The notes beneath the pieces were generated by a model that was not told the DNA's origin, did not search any database, and saw nothing but the letters and a program-made list of their open reading frames with translations. Source: Micromonospora sp. RP3T (GTDB taxonomy: Bacteria; Actinomycetota; Actinomycetes; Mycobacteriales; Micromonosporaceae). From it: 64,000 nucleotides of DNA. Shown here in pieces: positions 41,642-51,690 of this stretch. Location: assembly GCF_003027925.1 (NCBI RefSeq), contig NZ_PYPS01000003.1:186001-250000 (forward strand). Direction: 5' to 3'. A program made the position numbers and the translations under genes. Positions within the stretch are counted from its first letter, which is position 1, and every line of letters begins with the position of its first letter.

Positions 41642-43003
41642 ATGAGAACGCTTCTGCGCCGCGGCGTGGCCCTGCTCACCGGCCTGCTCTGCGTGGCCGT
41701 GCTGACCCCGGCCGCCGCCCGGGCGGACAACCCCATCGTCCAGACCGTCTACACGGCCGACCCGGCGGCGCTCGTGCACAACGGCCGGGTCTACCTCTAC
41801 ACCGGCCACGACGAGGACGGCTCGACCTACTTCACCATGAAGGAGTGGCGCGTCTACTCGTCGGCCGACATGGTCAACTGGACCGACCACGGCGTACCGA
41901 TGAACCTGGCGACCTTCAGCTGGGCCAGCGCCGACGCGTGGGCCGGCCAGACCGTCTACCGTAACGGCCGCTTCTACTGGTACGTCCCGGTCAAGAACCG
42001 GGCCACCGGCCGGATGGCGATCGGCGTCGCGGTCTCCGACAGCCCCACCGGTCCGTTCCGCGACGCCATCGGCCGGCCGCTTGTCGAGAACGGCGAGATC
42101 GACCCGCACGCGTTCGTCGACGACACCGGCCAGGCGTACCTCTACTGGGGCAACCCGAACCTGTGGTACGTGCGGCTCAACGCCGACATGACGTCGTTCT
42201 CCGGCAGTCCGACCCAGATCCCGCTGACCACCGCCGGCTTCGGCACGCGCAGCGGGAACACCAGCCGCCCCACGCTCTACGAGGAGGCGCCCTGGGTCTA
42301 CAAGCGCAACGGCACCTACTACAACATCTTCGCCGCCGAGTGCTGCTCGGAGTTCATCGGCTACTCCACCGCGCCCGGCCCCACCGGGCCGTGGACCTAC
42401 CGCGGCACGATCATGCCCCGGCAGGGCGGCAGCTTCACCAACCACCCGGCGATCATCGACTTCAACGGCGGCTCGTACTTCTTCTACCACAACGGCGCGC
42501 TGCCGGGCGGCGGCGGTTTCACCAGGTCGGTGGCGGTGGAGAAGTTCAGCTACCGCGCCGACGGCACCATCCCGACGATCAACATGACCACCGCCGGCGC
42601 ACCGCAGGTCGGCACGCTCAACCCGTACGTGCGCCAGGAGGCGGAGACGATCGCCTGGTCCGTCGGCGTGGAGACCGAACCGTCCAGTGAGGGCGGCATG
42701 AACGTCGGCTGGATCGAGCACGGCGACCACATCAAGGTCAAGGGCGTCGCGTTCGGCGCCGGCGCCACCTCGTTCACCGCCCGGGTGGCCTCGGCGTCCG
42801 CCGGGGGCCGGATCGAGGTACGGCTGGGTAGCGCCACCGGCGCCGTGGTCGGCACCTGCACCGTCGGGGCCACCGGCGGCTGGCAGACGTGGACCACCGT
42901 CACCTGCCCGGTCAGCGGCGCCACCGGCACCCAGGACGTGTTCCTGCGCTTCGCCGGCGGCAGCGGCTACCTGCTCAACGTCAACTGGTGGCAGTTCCGC
43001 TGA
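41642..43003 (+). CDS. Secreted GH43 arabinoxylan arabinofuranohydrolase-type enzyme with CBM6
   Basis: This 453-residue exported enzyme has a Sec signal peptide ending near AARA (residue 29). The catalytic propeller has base Asp in YTADPAALVHNGRVYLYTGH, a pKa-modulating Asp in EIDPHAFVDDTGQAYLYWG and acid Glu in LYEEAPWVYKRNGTYY. The pattern is that of the XynD-like arabinoxylan-specific group. After residue ~325 a CBM6 domain follows (VRQEAETIAWSVGV, NVGWIEHGDHIKVKGVAF, YLLNVNWWQF). It starts 17 nt after the previous stop and is therefore cotranscribed. Confidence 0.9.
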   Translation: MRTLLRRGVALLTGLLCVAVLTPAAARADNPIVQTVYTADPAALVHNGRVYLYTGHDEDGSTYFTMKEWRVYSSADMVNWTDHGVPMNLATFSWASADAWAGQTVYRNGRFYWYVPVKNRATGRMAIGVAVSDSPTGPFRDAIGRPLVENGEIDPHAFVDDTGQAYLYWGNPNLWYVRLNADMTSFSGSPTQIPLTTAGFGTRSGNTSRPTLYEEAPWVYKRNGTYYNIFAAECCSEFIGYSTAPGPTGPWTYRGTIMPRQGGSFTNHPAIIDFNGGSYFFYHNGALPGGGGFTRSVAVEKFSYRADGTIPTINMTTAGAPQVGTLNPYVRQEAETIAWSVGVETEPSSEGGMNVGWIEHGDHIKVKGVAFGAGATSFTARVASASAGGRIEVRLGSATGAVVGTCTVGATGGWQTWTTVTCPVSGATGTQDVFLRFAGGSGYLLNVNWWQFR

Positions 43004-43037
43004 GCCGTCCCCCTCCACCACCCCTGAGGAGACACGC

Positions 43038-44336
43038 ATGTCGACACGCAGAACGAGACTCGGGTCGGTCGCGGCAGCCGTCCTGCTGACCCTGGGCATG
43101 GGCGCCGCGACGGTCAGCGGCGGGCTCGGCAGCAGCGCCCGGGCCGCCGACGTCGGGACGGCTGCCGCGACGGCCGGCTGCGGCAAGGCCCCGACCCTGG
43201 CCAACGGCACCTACACCATCTCCAGCAGCGGGATGAACCGCAGCTTCATCCTCAAGCTCCCCGACAACTACGACCGCAACCGCCAGTACCGGCTGGTCTT
43301 CGGATTCCACTGGTGGGGCGGCACCGCCGTGGACGTGGCGACCGGCCAGACCGTGCAGCGCGACGTGTGGGCCTACTACGGCCTGCTGCGGCTGTCGAAC
43401 AACAGCACGATCTTCGTGGCGCCCCAGGGCATCGGCAACGGCTGGGCCAACTCCGGCGGCGAGGACGTCACGTTCGTCGACGACATGCTCCGCCGGATCG
43501 AGGGCGACCTGTGCGTCGACACGACGAAGCGGTTCTCCGTCGGCTTCAGCTACGGCGGCGGGATGAGCTACGCGCTGGCCTGCGCCCGGCCGAACGTGTT
43601 CCGCGCGGTCGCGGTGCAGTCGTCGCCCGGCACGCTCAGCGGATGCAGCGGCGGCACCCAGCCGATCGCGTACCTCGGGGTGCACGGCATCGGTGACAGC
43701 ATCGCCAGCGGACGCGCGCTGCGGGACCGCTTCGTCACCAACAACGGCTGCACGGCGGCCAGCCCACCGGAGCCGAGGTCCGGCAGCCTGACCCACACGG
43801 TCTACGCCTACTCCGGTTGCCGGCCCGGCTACCCGGTGGTGTGGGCGGCGTTCGACGGCGGCCACATCGCCGCTCCGCAGGACGGCGCCGGCGGTGACAG
43901 CGGCTCGCGGACCTGGGTCCCCGGCGAGGTGTGGAAGTTCTTCACCCAGTTCGACGGCACCACGCCCACCCCGTCGCCGACCGTTTCGCCGACTGTCTCG
44001 CCGACCGCGTCGCCCACGGCCTCGCCGACCACGCCGGTTCCCGGCGGCTGCGCCGCCACCTACCGGACCTCCACCGAGTGGCCGGGCGGCTTCCAGGGCG
44101 AGGTCACGGTGACCGCCGGCGCCTCGGCCATCAGCGGATGGCGGGTCAGTTGGACGTTGGCCGCCGGGCAGAGCATCACCCAGCTCTGGGGCGGTCGCAA
44201 CGCGCCCTCCGGCAGCACCCAGAACGTCTCCAACGAGGCGTGGAACGGCAGCCTGGCGGCGGGCGCGTCCACCACGTTCGGCTTCACCGCCAACGGCACG
44301 GCGACGACGCCGTCGTTCACCTGCACCCACCTCTGA
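43038..44336 (+). CDS. Secreted feruloyl-esterase/PHB-depolymerase-type esterase with CBM2
   Basis: This 432-residue exported esterase has a signal peptide ending near SARA. The alpha/beta hydrolase domain (residues 45-300) has the oxyanion-side strand LVFGFHWWGGTAVDV, nucleophile elbow FSVGFSYGGGMSYALACARP and terminal His in AAFDGGHIAAPQ. A Pro-Thr-Ser linker of about 40 residues leads to a cellulose-binding CBM2 (GCAATYRTSTEWPGGFQGEV; QLWGGRNAPSG) with the usual pair of terminal cysteines. It should remove ferulic or acetyl groups from hemicellulose. ATG 43038 follows GAGGAG. Confidence 0.87.
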   Translation: MSTRRTRLGSVAAAVLLTLGMGAATVSGGLGSSARAADVGTAAATAGCGKAPTLANGTYTISSSGMNRSFILKLPDNYDRNRQYRLVFGFHWWGGTAVDVATGQTVQRDVWAYYGLLRLSNNSTIFVAPQGIGNGWANSGGEDVTFVDDMLRRIEGDLCVDTTKRFSVGFSYGGGMSYALACARPNVFRAVAVQSSPGTLSGCSGGTQPIAYLGVHGIGDSIASGRALRDRFVTNNGCTAASPPEPRSGSLTHTVYAYSGCRPGYPVVWAAFDGGHIAAPQDGAGGDSGSRTWVPGEVWKFFTQFDGTTPTPSPTVSPTVSPTASPTASPTTPVPGGCAATYRTSTEWPGGFQGEVTVTAGASAISGWRVSWTLAAGQSITQLWGGRNAPSGSTQNVSNEAWNGSLAAGASTTFGFTANGTATTPSFTCTHL

Positions 44337-44358
44337 TCCGCGTGCCCGGGAGAAGACC

Positions 44359-47181
44359 ATGTCCGAAGTGACCCGAAGAAACGTCCTCAAGGCTTCGGCG
44401 GCCGGCGCCGGCGCGGCGCTGGCGCCGGCCGCCTGGACCGCCGCCGCCCGCGCCGGCTCGGCGGCGCCGCCCGAGGTGCTGGCCGCGAACGATCTGGCAC
44501 TGTGGTACGACGAGGAGGCCGGCACCGACTGGCTCCGTGCGCTGCCGATCGGCAACGGGCGGCTCGGCGCGATGGTGTTCGGCAACGTCGACACCGAACG
44601 GCTCCAGCTCAACGAGGACACGGTCTGGGCCGGCGGCCCCTACGACTCCGCCAACACCCGGGGCGCGGCCAACCTGGCCGAGATCCGGCGGCGCGTCTTC
44701 GCCGACCAGTGGACCTCGGCGCAGGACCTCATCAACCAGACCATGATGGGGACCCCCGGCGGTCAGCTCGCCTACCAGATCGTGGGCAACCTCCGGCTCG
44801 CCTTCGGCTCGTCCGGCGGGGCGACGCAGTACCGCCGGACGCTCGACCTCACCACCGCCACGGTCACCACGAGCTACGTGCTGAGCGGCGTACGACATCA
44901 GCGGGAGGTGTTCGCGAGCGCGCCCGACCAGGTGATCGTGGTCCGGCTGACCGCCGACCGGGCGAACTCGATCAGCTTCTCCGCCACCTTCGACAGCCCG
45001 CAACGCACCACCGTGTCGAGCCCGGACTCCGCCACCATCGGGCTCGACGGCATCTCCGGCAGCATGGAGGGCGTCACCGGCTCGGTGCGGTTCCTCGCCC
45101 TGGCCAACGCCGCCGTGACCGGTGGCACGGTCAGCAGCTCCGGCGGGACGCTGCGGGTCTCCGGCGCGACGAGCGTGACGGTGCTGATCTCGATCGGCTC
45201 CAGTTACGTCAACTACCGCACCGTCAACGGCGACTACCAGGGCATCGCGCGGACCCGGCTCAGCGCCGCCCGGAGCGTGGCGGTCGACCAGTTGCGCAGC
45301 CGCCACCTCGCCGACTACCAGGCGCTGTTCAACCGGGTCACGATCGACCTGGGCCGCACGGCCGCGGCCGACCAGCCGACCGACGTCCGGATCGCGCAAC
45401 ACGCGAGCACAAACGATCCGCAGTTCGCCGCGTTGCTGTTCCAGTTCGGGCGGTACCTGCTGATCTCCTCCTCGCGTCCGGGCACCCAACCCGCGAACCT
45501 CCAGGGCATCTGGAACGACTCGCTCGCCCCGTCCTGGGACTCGAAGTACACGATCAACGCCAACCTGCCGATGAACTACTGGCCGGCCGACACCACGAAC
45601 CTGTCCGAGTGCTTCCTGCCGGTGTTCGACATGATCAAGGATCTGACGGTGACCGGCGCGCGGGTCGCCCAGGCGCAGTACGGCGCCGGCGGCTGGGTCA
45701 CCCACCACAACACGGACGCGTGGCGGGGCGCCTCGGTCGTCGACGGGGCGCTGTGGGGCATGTGGCAGACCGGTGGCGCGTGGCTGAGCACGCTCATCTG
45801 GGACCACTACCTGTTCACCGGCGACCTCGGGTTCCTCCAGGCCAACTATCCGGCGTTGAAGGGCGCCGCCCAGTTCTTCCTGGACACCCTGGTCGTCCAC
45901 CCGACGCTCAACTACCTGGTGACGAACCCGTCGAACTCGCCGGAGCTGCCGCACCACGCGAACGCGAGCGTCTGCGGCGGCCCCACCATGGACAACCAGA
46001 TCCTGCGCGACCTGTTCGACGCCGCGGCCCGGGCCAGTGAGGTCCTCGGCGTCGACACCACGTTCCGGTCCCAGGTGCGCACCGCGAAAGACCGGCTGCC
46101 CCCGAGCCGCGTCGGCTCCCGCGGCAACGTCCAGGAGTGGCTCGCCGACTGGATCGAGACCGAGCGGACCCACCGGCACGTCTCCCACCTGTACGGGCTG
46201 CATCCCAGCAACCAGATCACCAAGCGGGGCACGCCGGCGCTCTACGAGGCCGCCCGCCGGACGCTGGAGCTGCGGGGCGACGACGGGACCGGCTGGTCGC
46301 TCGCCTGGAAGATCAATTTCTGGGCCCGGCTGGAGGACGGCGCCCGCGCCCACAAGCTCCTGCGTGACCTGGTGCGCACCGACCGGCTCGCGCCGAACAT
46401 GTTCGACCTGCACCCGCCGTTCCAGATCGACGGCAACTTCGGCGCCACCTCCGGCATCGCCGAGATGCTGCTGCACAGTCACACCGGCGAGCTGAACGTG
46501 TTGCCGGCGCTGCCCACCGCCTGGCCCGCCGGCCAGGTCGCGGGCCTACGCGGTCGGGGCGGGTACACGGTCGCGCTGGCCTGGTCGAACGGCCAGCCCG
46601 ACGAGATCGTCGTCCGCGCCGACCGCGACGGCACGCTGCGGCTGCGGTCCCGGCTGTTCACCGGCGGCTTCACCCTCGCCGACGCCGGTGACGGCAGCAC
46701 GCCGGCCACCACCCGACCGGAGACGGACGTCGTCCAGTTCGCCGTCCGGGCCGGCCGCACCTACCGGGCGGCGCGGCCGGGCGTGACGCCGACACCGACG
46801 CCGACCGTCACGCCCCCGCCCCCGCCCACGCCCACGGTGAGTCCGACACCGACACCGACCACCAGCTCTCCCGCGCCGTCCGGCGCGCGGGCGACGTACG
46901 CGGTGACGGGCTCCTGGTCGGGCGGCTTCCAGGGTGAGGTCACGGTGACCGCCGGCGCGACCGCGATCCGCGGCTGGACGGTGTCCTGGACGTTCCCCGA
47001 CGGGCAGGTCATCAACCAGATCTGGGGCGGCTCCCACACCCAGAGCGGCGCGAACGTGTCGGTGCGCAACGTCGACTACAACGGCGCGCTGGCGGCCGGG
47101 GCGTCCACCACGTTCGGCTTCATCGGCACGGTCACCGGCGCCAACAACCCGCCGACGAACCTCACCTGCACGACCACCTGA
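44359..47181 (+). CDS. Secreted GH95 alpha-L-fucosidase-type enzyme with CBM2
   Basis: This 940-residue exported enzyme has a Tat signal (TRRNVLKASAAGAGAALAPA). The N-terminal beta domain opens with ALPIGNGRLGAMVFGNVDTE and LQLNEDTVWAGGPYDSAN, diagnostic of GH95. The alpha-barrel part holds NLQGIWNDSLAPSWDSKYTI, NANLPMNYWPADTTN, and THRHVSHLYGLHPSNQIT with the catalytic region. A Thr-Pro linker (~residues 800-840) and a CBM2 close the protein. It would release fucose (or L-galactose) from xyloglucan or similar polymers. It is the last gene of the four-gene operon. Confidence 0.9.
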   Translation: MSEVTRRNVLKASAAGAGAALAPAAWTAAARAGSAAPPEVLAANDLALWYDEEAGTDWLRALPIGNGRLGAMVFGNVDTERLQLNEDTVWAGGPYDSANTRGAANLAEIRRRVFADQWTSAQDLINQTMMGTPGGQLAYQIVGNLRLAFGSSGGATQYRRTLDLTTATVTTSYVLSGVRHQREVFASAPDQVIVVRLTADRANSISFSATFDSPQRTTVSSPDSATIGLDGISGSMEGVTGSVRFLALANAAVTGGTVSSSGGTLRVSGATSVTVLISIGSSYVNYRTVNGDYQGIARTRLSAARSVAVDQLRSRHLADYQALFNRVTIDLGRTAAADQPTDVRIAQHASTNDPQFAALLFQFGRYLLISSSRPGTQPANLQGIWNDSLAPSWDSKYTINANLPMNYWPADTTNLSECFLPVFDMIKDLTVTGARVAQAQYGAGGWVTHHNTDAWRGASVVDGALWGMWQTGGAWLSTLIWDHYLFTGDLGFLQANYPALKGAAQFFLDTLVVHPTLNYLVTNPSNSPELPHHANASVCGGPTMDNQILRDLFDAAARASEVLGVDTTFRSQVRTAKDRLPPSRVGSRGNVQEWLADWIETERTHRHVSHLYGLHPSNQITKRGTPALYEAARRTLELRGDDGTGWSLAWKINFWARLEDGARAHKLLRDLVRTDRLAPNMFDLHPPFQIDGNFGATSGIAEMLLHSHTGELNVLPALPTAWPAGQVAGLRGRGGYTVALAWSNGQPDEIVVRADRDGTLRLRSRLFTGGFTLADAGDGSTPATTRPETDVVQFAVRAGRTYRAARPGVTPTPTPTVTPPPPPTPTVSPTPTPTTSSPAPSGARATYAVTGSWSGGFQGEVTVTAGATAIRGWTVSWTFPDGQVINQIWGGSHTQSGANVSVRNVDYNGALAAGASTTFGFIGTVTGANNPPTNLTCTTT

Positions 47182-47212
47182 CCGACCGGCTCGCGCCCTG
47201 GGTGGGCGGCGG

Positions 47213-47929
47213 TCAAGCCAGCAGCGTCTCGCGCAGTCGGGCGCCCGGGTTGATCCGACCCACCACCCGGGGGGCGGCCGGGTCGTACACGTCGATGCTG
47301 TGGTTGCGGCGCATCATCTCGCGGACCGGCGGCGGCAGCCGGGGCGGATCGTCCATGGTGGCGAGCACCTGCGCGGCGGTGCCGGTGAGCCGCTCGACCA
47401 GCGTGGCGCTGTCGGTGTCCACCCGCACCCGGCCGAACTCCCAGCCGGCGGTGGTGAGGTCGAGCACCTCGAACAGGCGGGTCACCAACGGCTGCGGGTC
47501 GGTCACCCGGTCGAGGCGCTTCGCCCGGCCGCCGACCACCGTGACGGCGGCGGCCACCTGCGCGTACGGGTGCAGCCCGCTGGGCAGCGCGGCGAGTGGC
47601 CAGCGCAGCCACTGACCGGCCTCCTTCCACAGGGGCCGGTAGTTGCGTCGGTGCACCAGCAGCCGCCGGCCGGTGCGCCGGAACACCTCCTGGGCCTGGA
47701 ACTGGAGGTCGGCGTGGGCCTCCTCGGCGGCCTCGCACACGATCCCGGCGGCCACCACCAGACCGTCGTCGTCGGCGAGCAGCCGACCGATCGCGTCGAC
47801 CTGCTCGGGGAACCGGATCGGAGCGTGCGCGCCGTAGGAGTGGCGGACGTCCCGCAGCAGTGTCTGCTGGCGTTCGGGGTCCAGTTCGACCCCACCGCCG
47901 CCACCCAGCAACCGCCGGAGCCAACCCAT
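47213..47929 (-). CDS. Uncharacterised 238-residue protein
   Basis: The family is not recognised. The protein is soluble with mixed alpha/beta composition. After a short N-terminus with a Gly run (MGWLRRLLGGGGGVELD), it has EAAEEAHADLQFQAQEVFRR and ends NPGARLRETLLA. No catalytic motif stands out. ATG 47929 has a purine-rich upstream (GAGGCTCG). It is divergent from the PIG-L deacetylase gene and convergent with the fucosidase gene, so it is transcribed alone. Confidence 0.65.
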   Translation of the reverse strand: MGWLRRLLGGGGGVELDPERQQTLLRDVRHSYGAHAPIRFPEQVDAIGRLLADDDGLVVAAGIVCEAAEEAHADLQFQAQEVFRRTGRRLLVHRRNYRPLWKEAGQWLRWPLAALPSGLHPYAQVAAAVTVVGGRAKRLDRVTDPQPLVTRLFEVLDLTTAGWEFGRVRVDTDSATLVERLTGTAAQVLATMDDPPRLPPPVREMMRRNHSIDVYDPAAPRVVGRINPGARLRETLLA

Positions 47930-47990
47930 CGAGCCTCGCTTCCGTCGCCGTCTGCGGACCGGGCAATGTTAGTGCGTCGGTGGATGCTCG

Positions 47991-47996
47991 TATGGT
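47991..47996 (+). promoter_or_regulatory. -10 element TATGGT for a leaderless deacetylase transcript
   Basis: TATGGT ends 6 nt before GTG 48003, and there is no Shine-Dalgarno site. Confidence 0.4.
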
Positions 47997-48002
47997 GACG
48001 GG

Positions 48003-48830
48003 GTGGCTGAGCGATCCCTGACCCTGATGGCGGTGCACGCGCACCCCGACGACGAAGCGACGAGCACCGGCGGCGTCCTCGCCCGCTATGCGGCCGAAGG
48101 CGTCACGACAGTGCTCGTGACCTGCACGGACGGCCGGTGCGGCGACGGCCCCGACGGCGTCAAGCCGGGCGAGGCCGGCCACGACCCGCAGGCCGTGGTG
48201 GCGATGCGCCGGGCGGAGCTGGTGGCCAGTTGCGAGGCGCTGAAGGTGACCCACCTGGAGACGCTCGACTACGCCGACTCCGGGATGATGGGCTGGGCCA
48301 CCAACGACGCGCCCGGCGCGTTCTGGAACACGCCGGTGACCGAGGCGGCCGACCGGCTGGCCGAGCTGATCCGGCGTTACCGCCCCGACGTGGTGGTCAC
48401 CTACGACGAGAACGGCTTCTACGGCCACCCCGACCACATCCAGGCGCACCGCATCACGATGGCCGCGGTGGAGCGCACCGGCATCCCGGCGAAGGTCTAC
48501 TGGACCACGGTGCCGCGCAGCGCGTTCCGGGAGTTCGGCAAGGTCATGCGGGAGATCGGGGTGGAGTTTCCGAATCCGGAGGCGACCGACTCGACGCCGG
48601 CGCTGGGCCTGCCCGACGAGGAGATCACCACCTGGGTGGACACCCGGGCCCACGGGGAGCAGAAGTTCGCCTCGCTGGCCACGCACGCCAGCCAGGCGGA
48701 GAACATCTTCTTCCTGCGCCTCGGGCAGGAGCGGTTCGTCGAGCTGATGGGGACGGAGACGTTCGTCCGGGTCCGCGACACCACCGGCGCGCCGACGCCG
48801 GAGGACGACCTGTTCGCCGGTCTGCGCTGA
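48003..48830 (+). CDS. PIG-L family (LmbE-like) zinc deacetylase
   Basis: This 275-residue metal-dependent N-acetylglucosaminyl deacetylase-like enzyme shows the zinc-binding AVHAHPDDEATSTGG at residues 9-24 and NGFYGHPDHIQAHR near residue 140. It also has VTCTDGRCGDGP and YDENGFYGHPDH. The family includes MshB and Mca of mycothiol metabolism. The details here do not decide between them, and the C-terminal half (FASLATHASQAENIFFL) is closer to Mca-like or stand-alone members. The GTG start is set by the TATGGT element 6 nt upstream. Confidence 0.85.
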   Translation: MAERSLTLMAVHAHPDDEATSTGGVLARYAAEGVTTVLVTCTDGRCGDGPDGVKPGEAGHDPQAVVAMRRAELVASCEALKVTHLETLDYADSGMMGWATNDAPGAFWNTPVTEAADRLAELIRRYRPDVVVTYDENGFYGHPDHIQAHRITMAAVERTGIPAKVYWTTVPRSAFREFGKVMREIGVEFPNPEATDSTPALGLPDEEITTWVDTRAHGEQKFASLATHASQAENIFFLRLGQERFVELMGTETFVRVRDTTGAPTPEDDLFAGLR

Positions 48831-48848
48831 CGGCACGGCCGGCACCGG

Positions 48849-50015
48849 TCAGGCCGCGGTGGTCTGCGCGGCCAGATGCGCCAGCACGGCGCGGACGTCG
48901 CCACCGGTGTCGGCCATGATCCGGCGTTGCCGGGTGGCGCCGGTGCCGTCCCGGCGGAGCCGCTCCGCCTCCCGCATGATCAGCTCCCGGTCCCCGTGCC
49001 GGGTCAGCGCGGGCGCGACGGTGGCGAGCAGCTCGTCGACCAGGTCCCAGGCCCGCCGGGGCCGGCCGGTGCGCAGGTCCACCAGCTCACCGTCGAGACC
49101 GTCGTGGGCGGCCCGCCAGTGCGCGGCGGCGACCAGGCAGTCGCGGATCCGCGGCGCGGGAACACCCGCGCGGATCTCGTCGATCATGGCGGCGACCAGC
49201 GCCCGGACCAGCCCGGCGACGAGCACGGTGTCGTCGACGGTGGGGCAGACGTCGCCGACCCGGATCTCCACGGTCGGGTAGGACGCGGACGGCCGGGCGT
49301 ACCAGTAGACCATCGCGGCGTCGAGCATGATCCCGGCGGTGATCAGCTCCTGCACGGTGGCGTCGTAGTCGGCGGCGGAGTCGAAGTGCGGTGTGGGCCC
49401 GATGCTCGGCCAACGTTCCAGCTGCATCGAGCGCCAGCTCGCGTGTCCGGTGTCCCGCCCGTCGTGCAGCGGCGAGTTCACGGTGAGCGCCTGCACCACC
49501 GGCAGCCACGGGCGCAGGTGGTTGCAGACCCGGACGGCGAGTTCCCGGTCGGGCACCCCGACGTGGACGTGACAGCCGCACACCGCCGGGTCGTGGGCGA
49601 CCGGCCCGAACCGGCGGGACATGTCGTGGTAGCGGGGCTCGTCGGGCACCGTGCGGTGGGCCTCGCAGACCGGGGTCGCCCCGACCGCCACCAGCCGCGC
49701 CCCGACCGCGTCGGCGGCCCGGGCGGCGGCCCGACGCAGCGCGACGAGGTGCTCCCGCAGCGACGCCAGGTCGGGGCTGACCGGGGTCACCATCTCCACC
49801 ATGCTGTGCCGGAACTCCTGCCGGCTCTGCGCACGGGCGACGCCGGAGAGCGCGTCGCGGACCCGGTCGGCGACCGGCATGCTCTCCCCGGTCACCGGGT
49901 GCAGCAGCAGGAACTCCTCTTCCACCCCGAGCGTGAGCGGGTCGGCGGTCGCCGGGGCGTCGGTCGGTCGCGGCCGCACCGCCGCTCCGGGCCGGTCGTC
50001 GCGGGGCTGCGCCAT
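48849..50015 (-). CDS. YbdK-type carboxylate-amine ligase (glutamate-cysteine ligase family 2)
   Basis: This 388-residue ATP-grasp-like ligase of the GCS2 family would join glutamate to an amine or Cys. Diagnostic stretches are LTLGVEEEFLLLHPVTGESM near residue 28, CGCHVHVGVPDRELAVRVCN near residue 145 and ASYPTVEIRVGDVCPTVDD near residue 245. Actinobacteria make mycothiol rather than glutathione, so its product is uncertain. The ATG at 50015 is preferred to the upstream frame because TACCGT (minus strand, 50022-50027) lies 6 nt before it. Confidence 0.87.
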   Translation of the reverse strand: MAQPRDDRPGAAVRPRPTDAPATADPLTLGVEEEFLLLHPVTGESMPVADRVRDALSGVARAQSRQEFRHSMVEMVTPVSPDLASLREHLVALRRAAARAADAVGARLVAVGATPVCEAHRTVPDEPRYHDMSRRFGPVAHDPAVCGCHVHVGVPDRELAVRVCNHLRPWLPVVQALTVNSPLHDGRDTGHASWRSMQLERWPSIGPTPHFDSAADYDATVQELITAGIMLDAAMVYWYARPSASYPTVEIRVGDVCPTVDDTVLVAGLVRALVAAMIDEIRAGVPAPRIRDCLVAAAHWRAAHDGLDGELVDLRTGRPRRAWDLVDELLATVAPALTRHGDRELIMREAERLRRDGTGATRQRRIMADTGGDVRAVLAHLAAQTTAA

Positions 50016-50021
50016 GTCTCG

Positions 50022-50027
50022 ACGGTA
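50022..50027 (-). promoter_or_regulatory. -10 element TACCGT (minus strand), leaderless ligase transcript
   Basis: Minus-strand TACCGT, 6 nt before ATG 50015. Confidence 0.35.
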
Positions 50028-50109
50028 CGAGGCCGGTGGCCTCCCGGATGCCGTTTCCACCGACCCCGCGGGCTCCGCACGCGGTGCCGGTGACGAACGG
50101 GGTACGGCG

Positions 50110-51534
<1,425 letters not shown>

Positions 51535-51690
51535 ACGTCCTCCTGGCAGCGTTGTTGATCTCCGGCCACGTCCCGTGGCCGGACCGCCCGGGGACATGGC
51601 CCGTACCGTCACCGTACGACGGCTCGTCGTCCCCGGCTCGCCAACCGCCCATCCCGGGTTTCCTTGGTCACACGCCGGGTAGTCGCCGAC

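Noticed and set aside
47213..48830. A mycothiol operon formed by the PIG-L deacetylase and its neighbours
   Set aside because: The neighbouring gene is divergent and unrelated, and motifs do not separate MshB/Mca from other PIG-L proteins.
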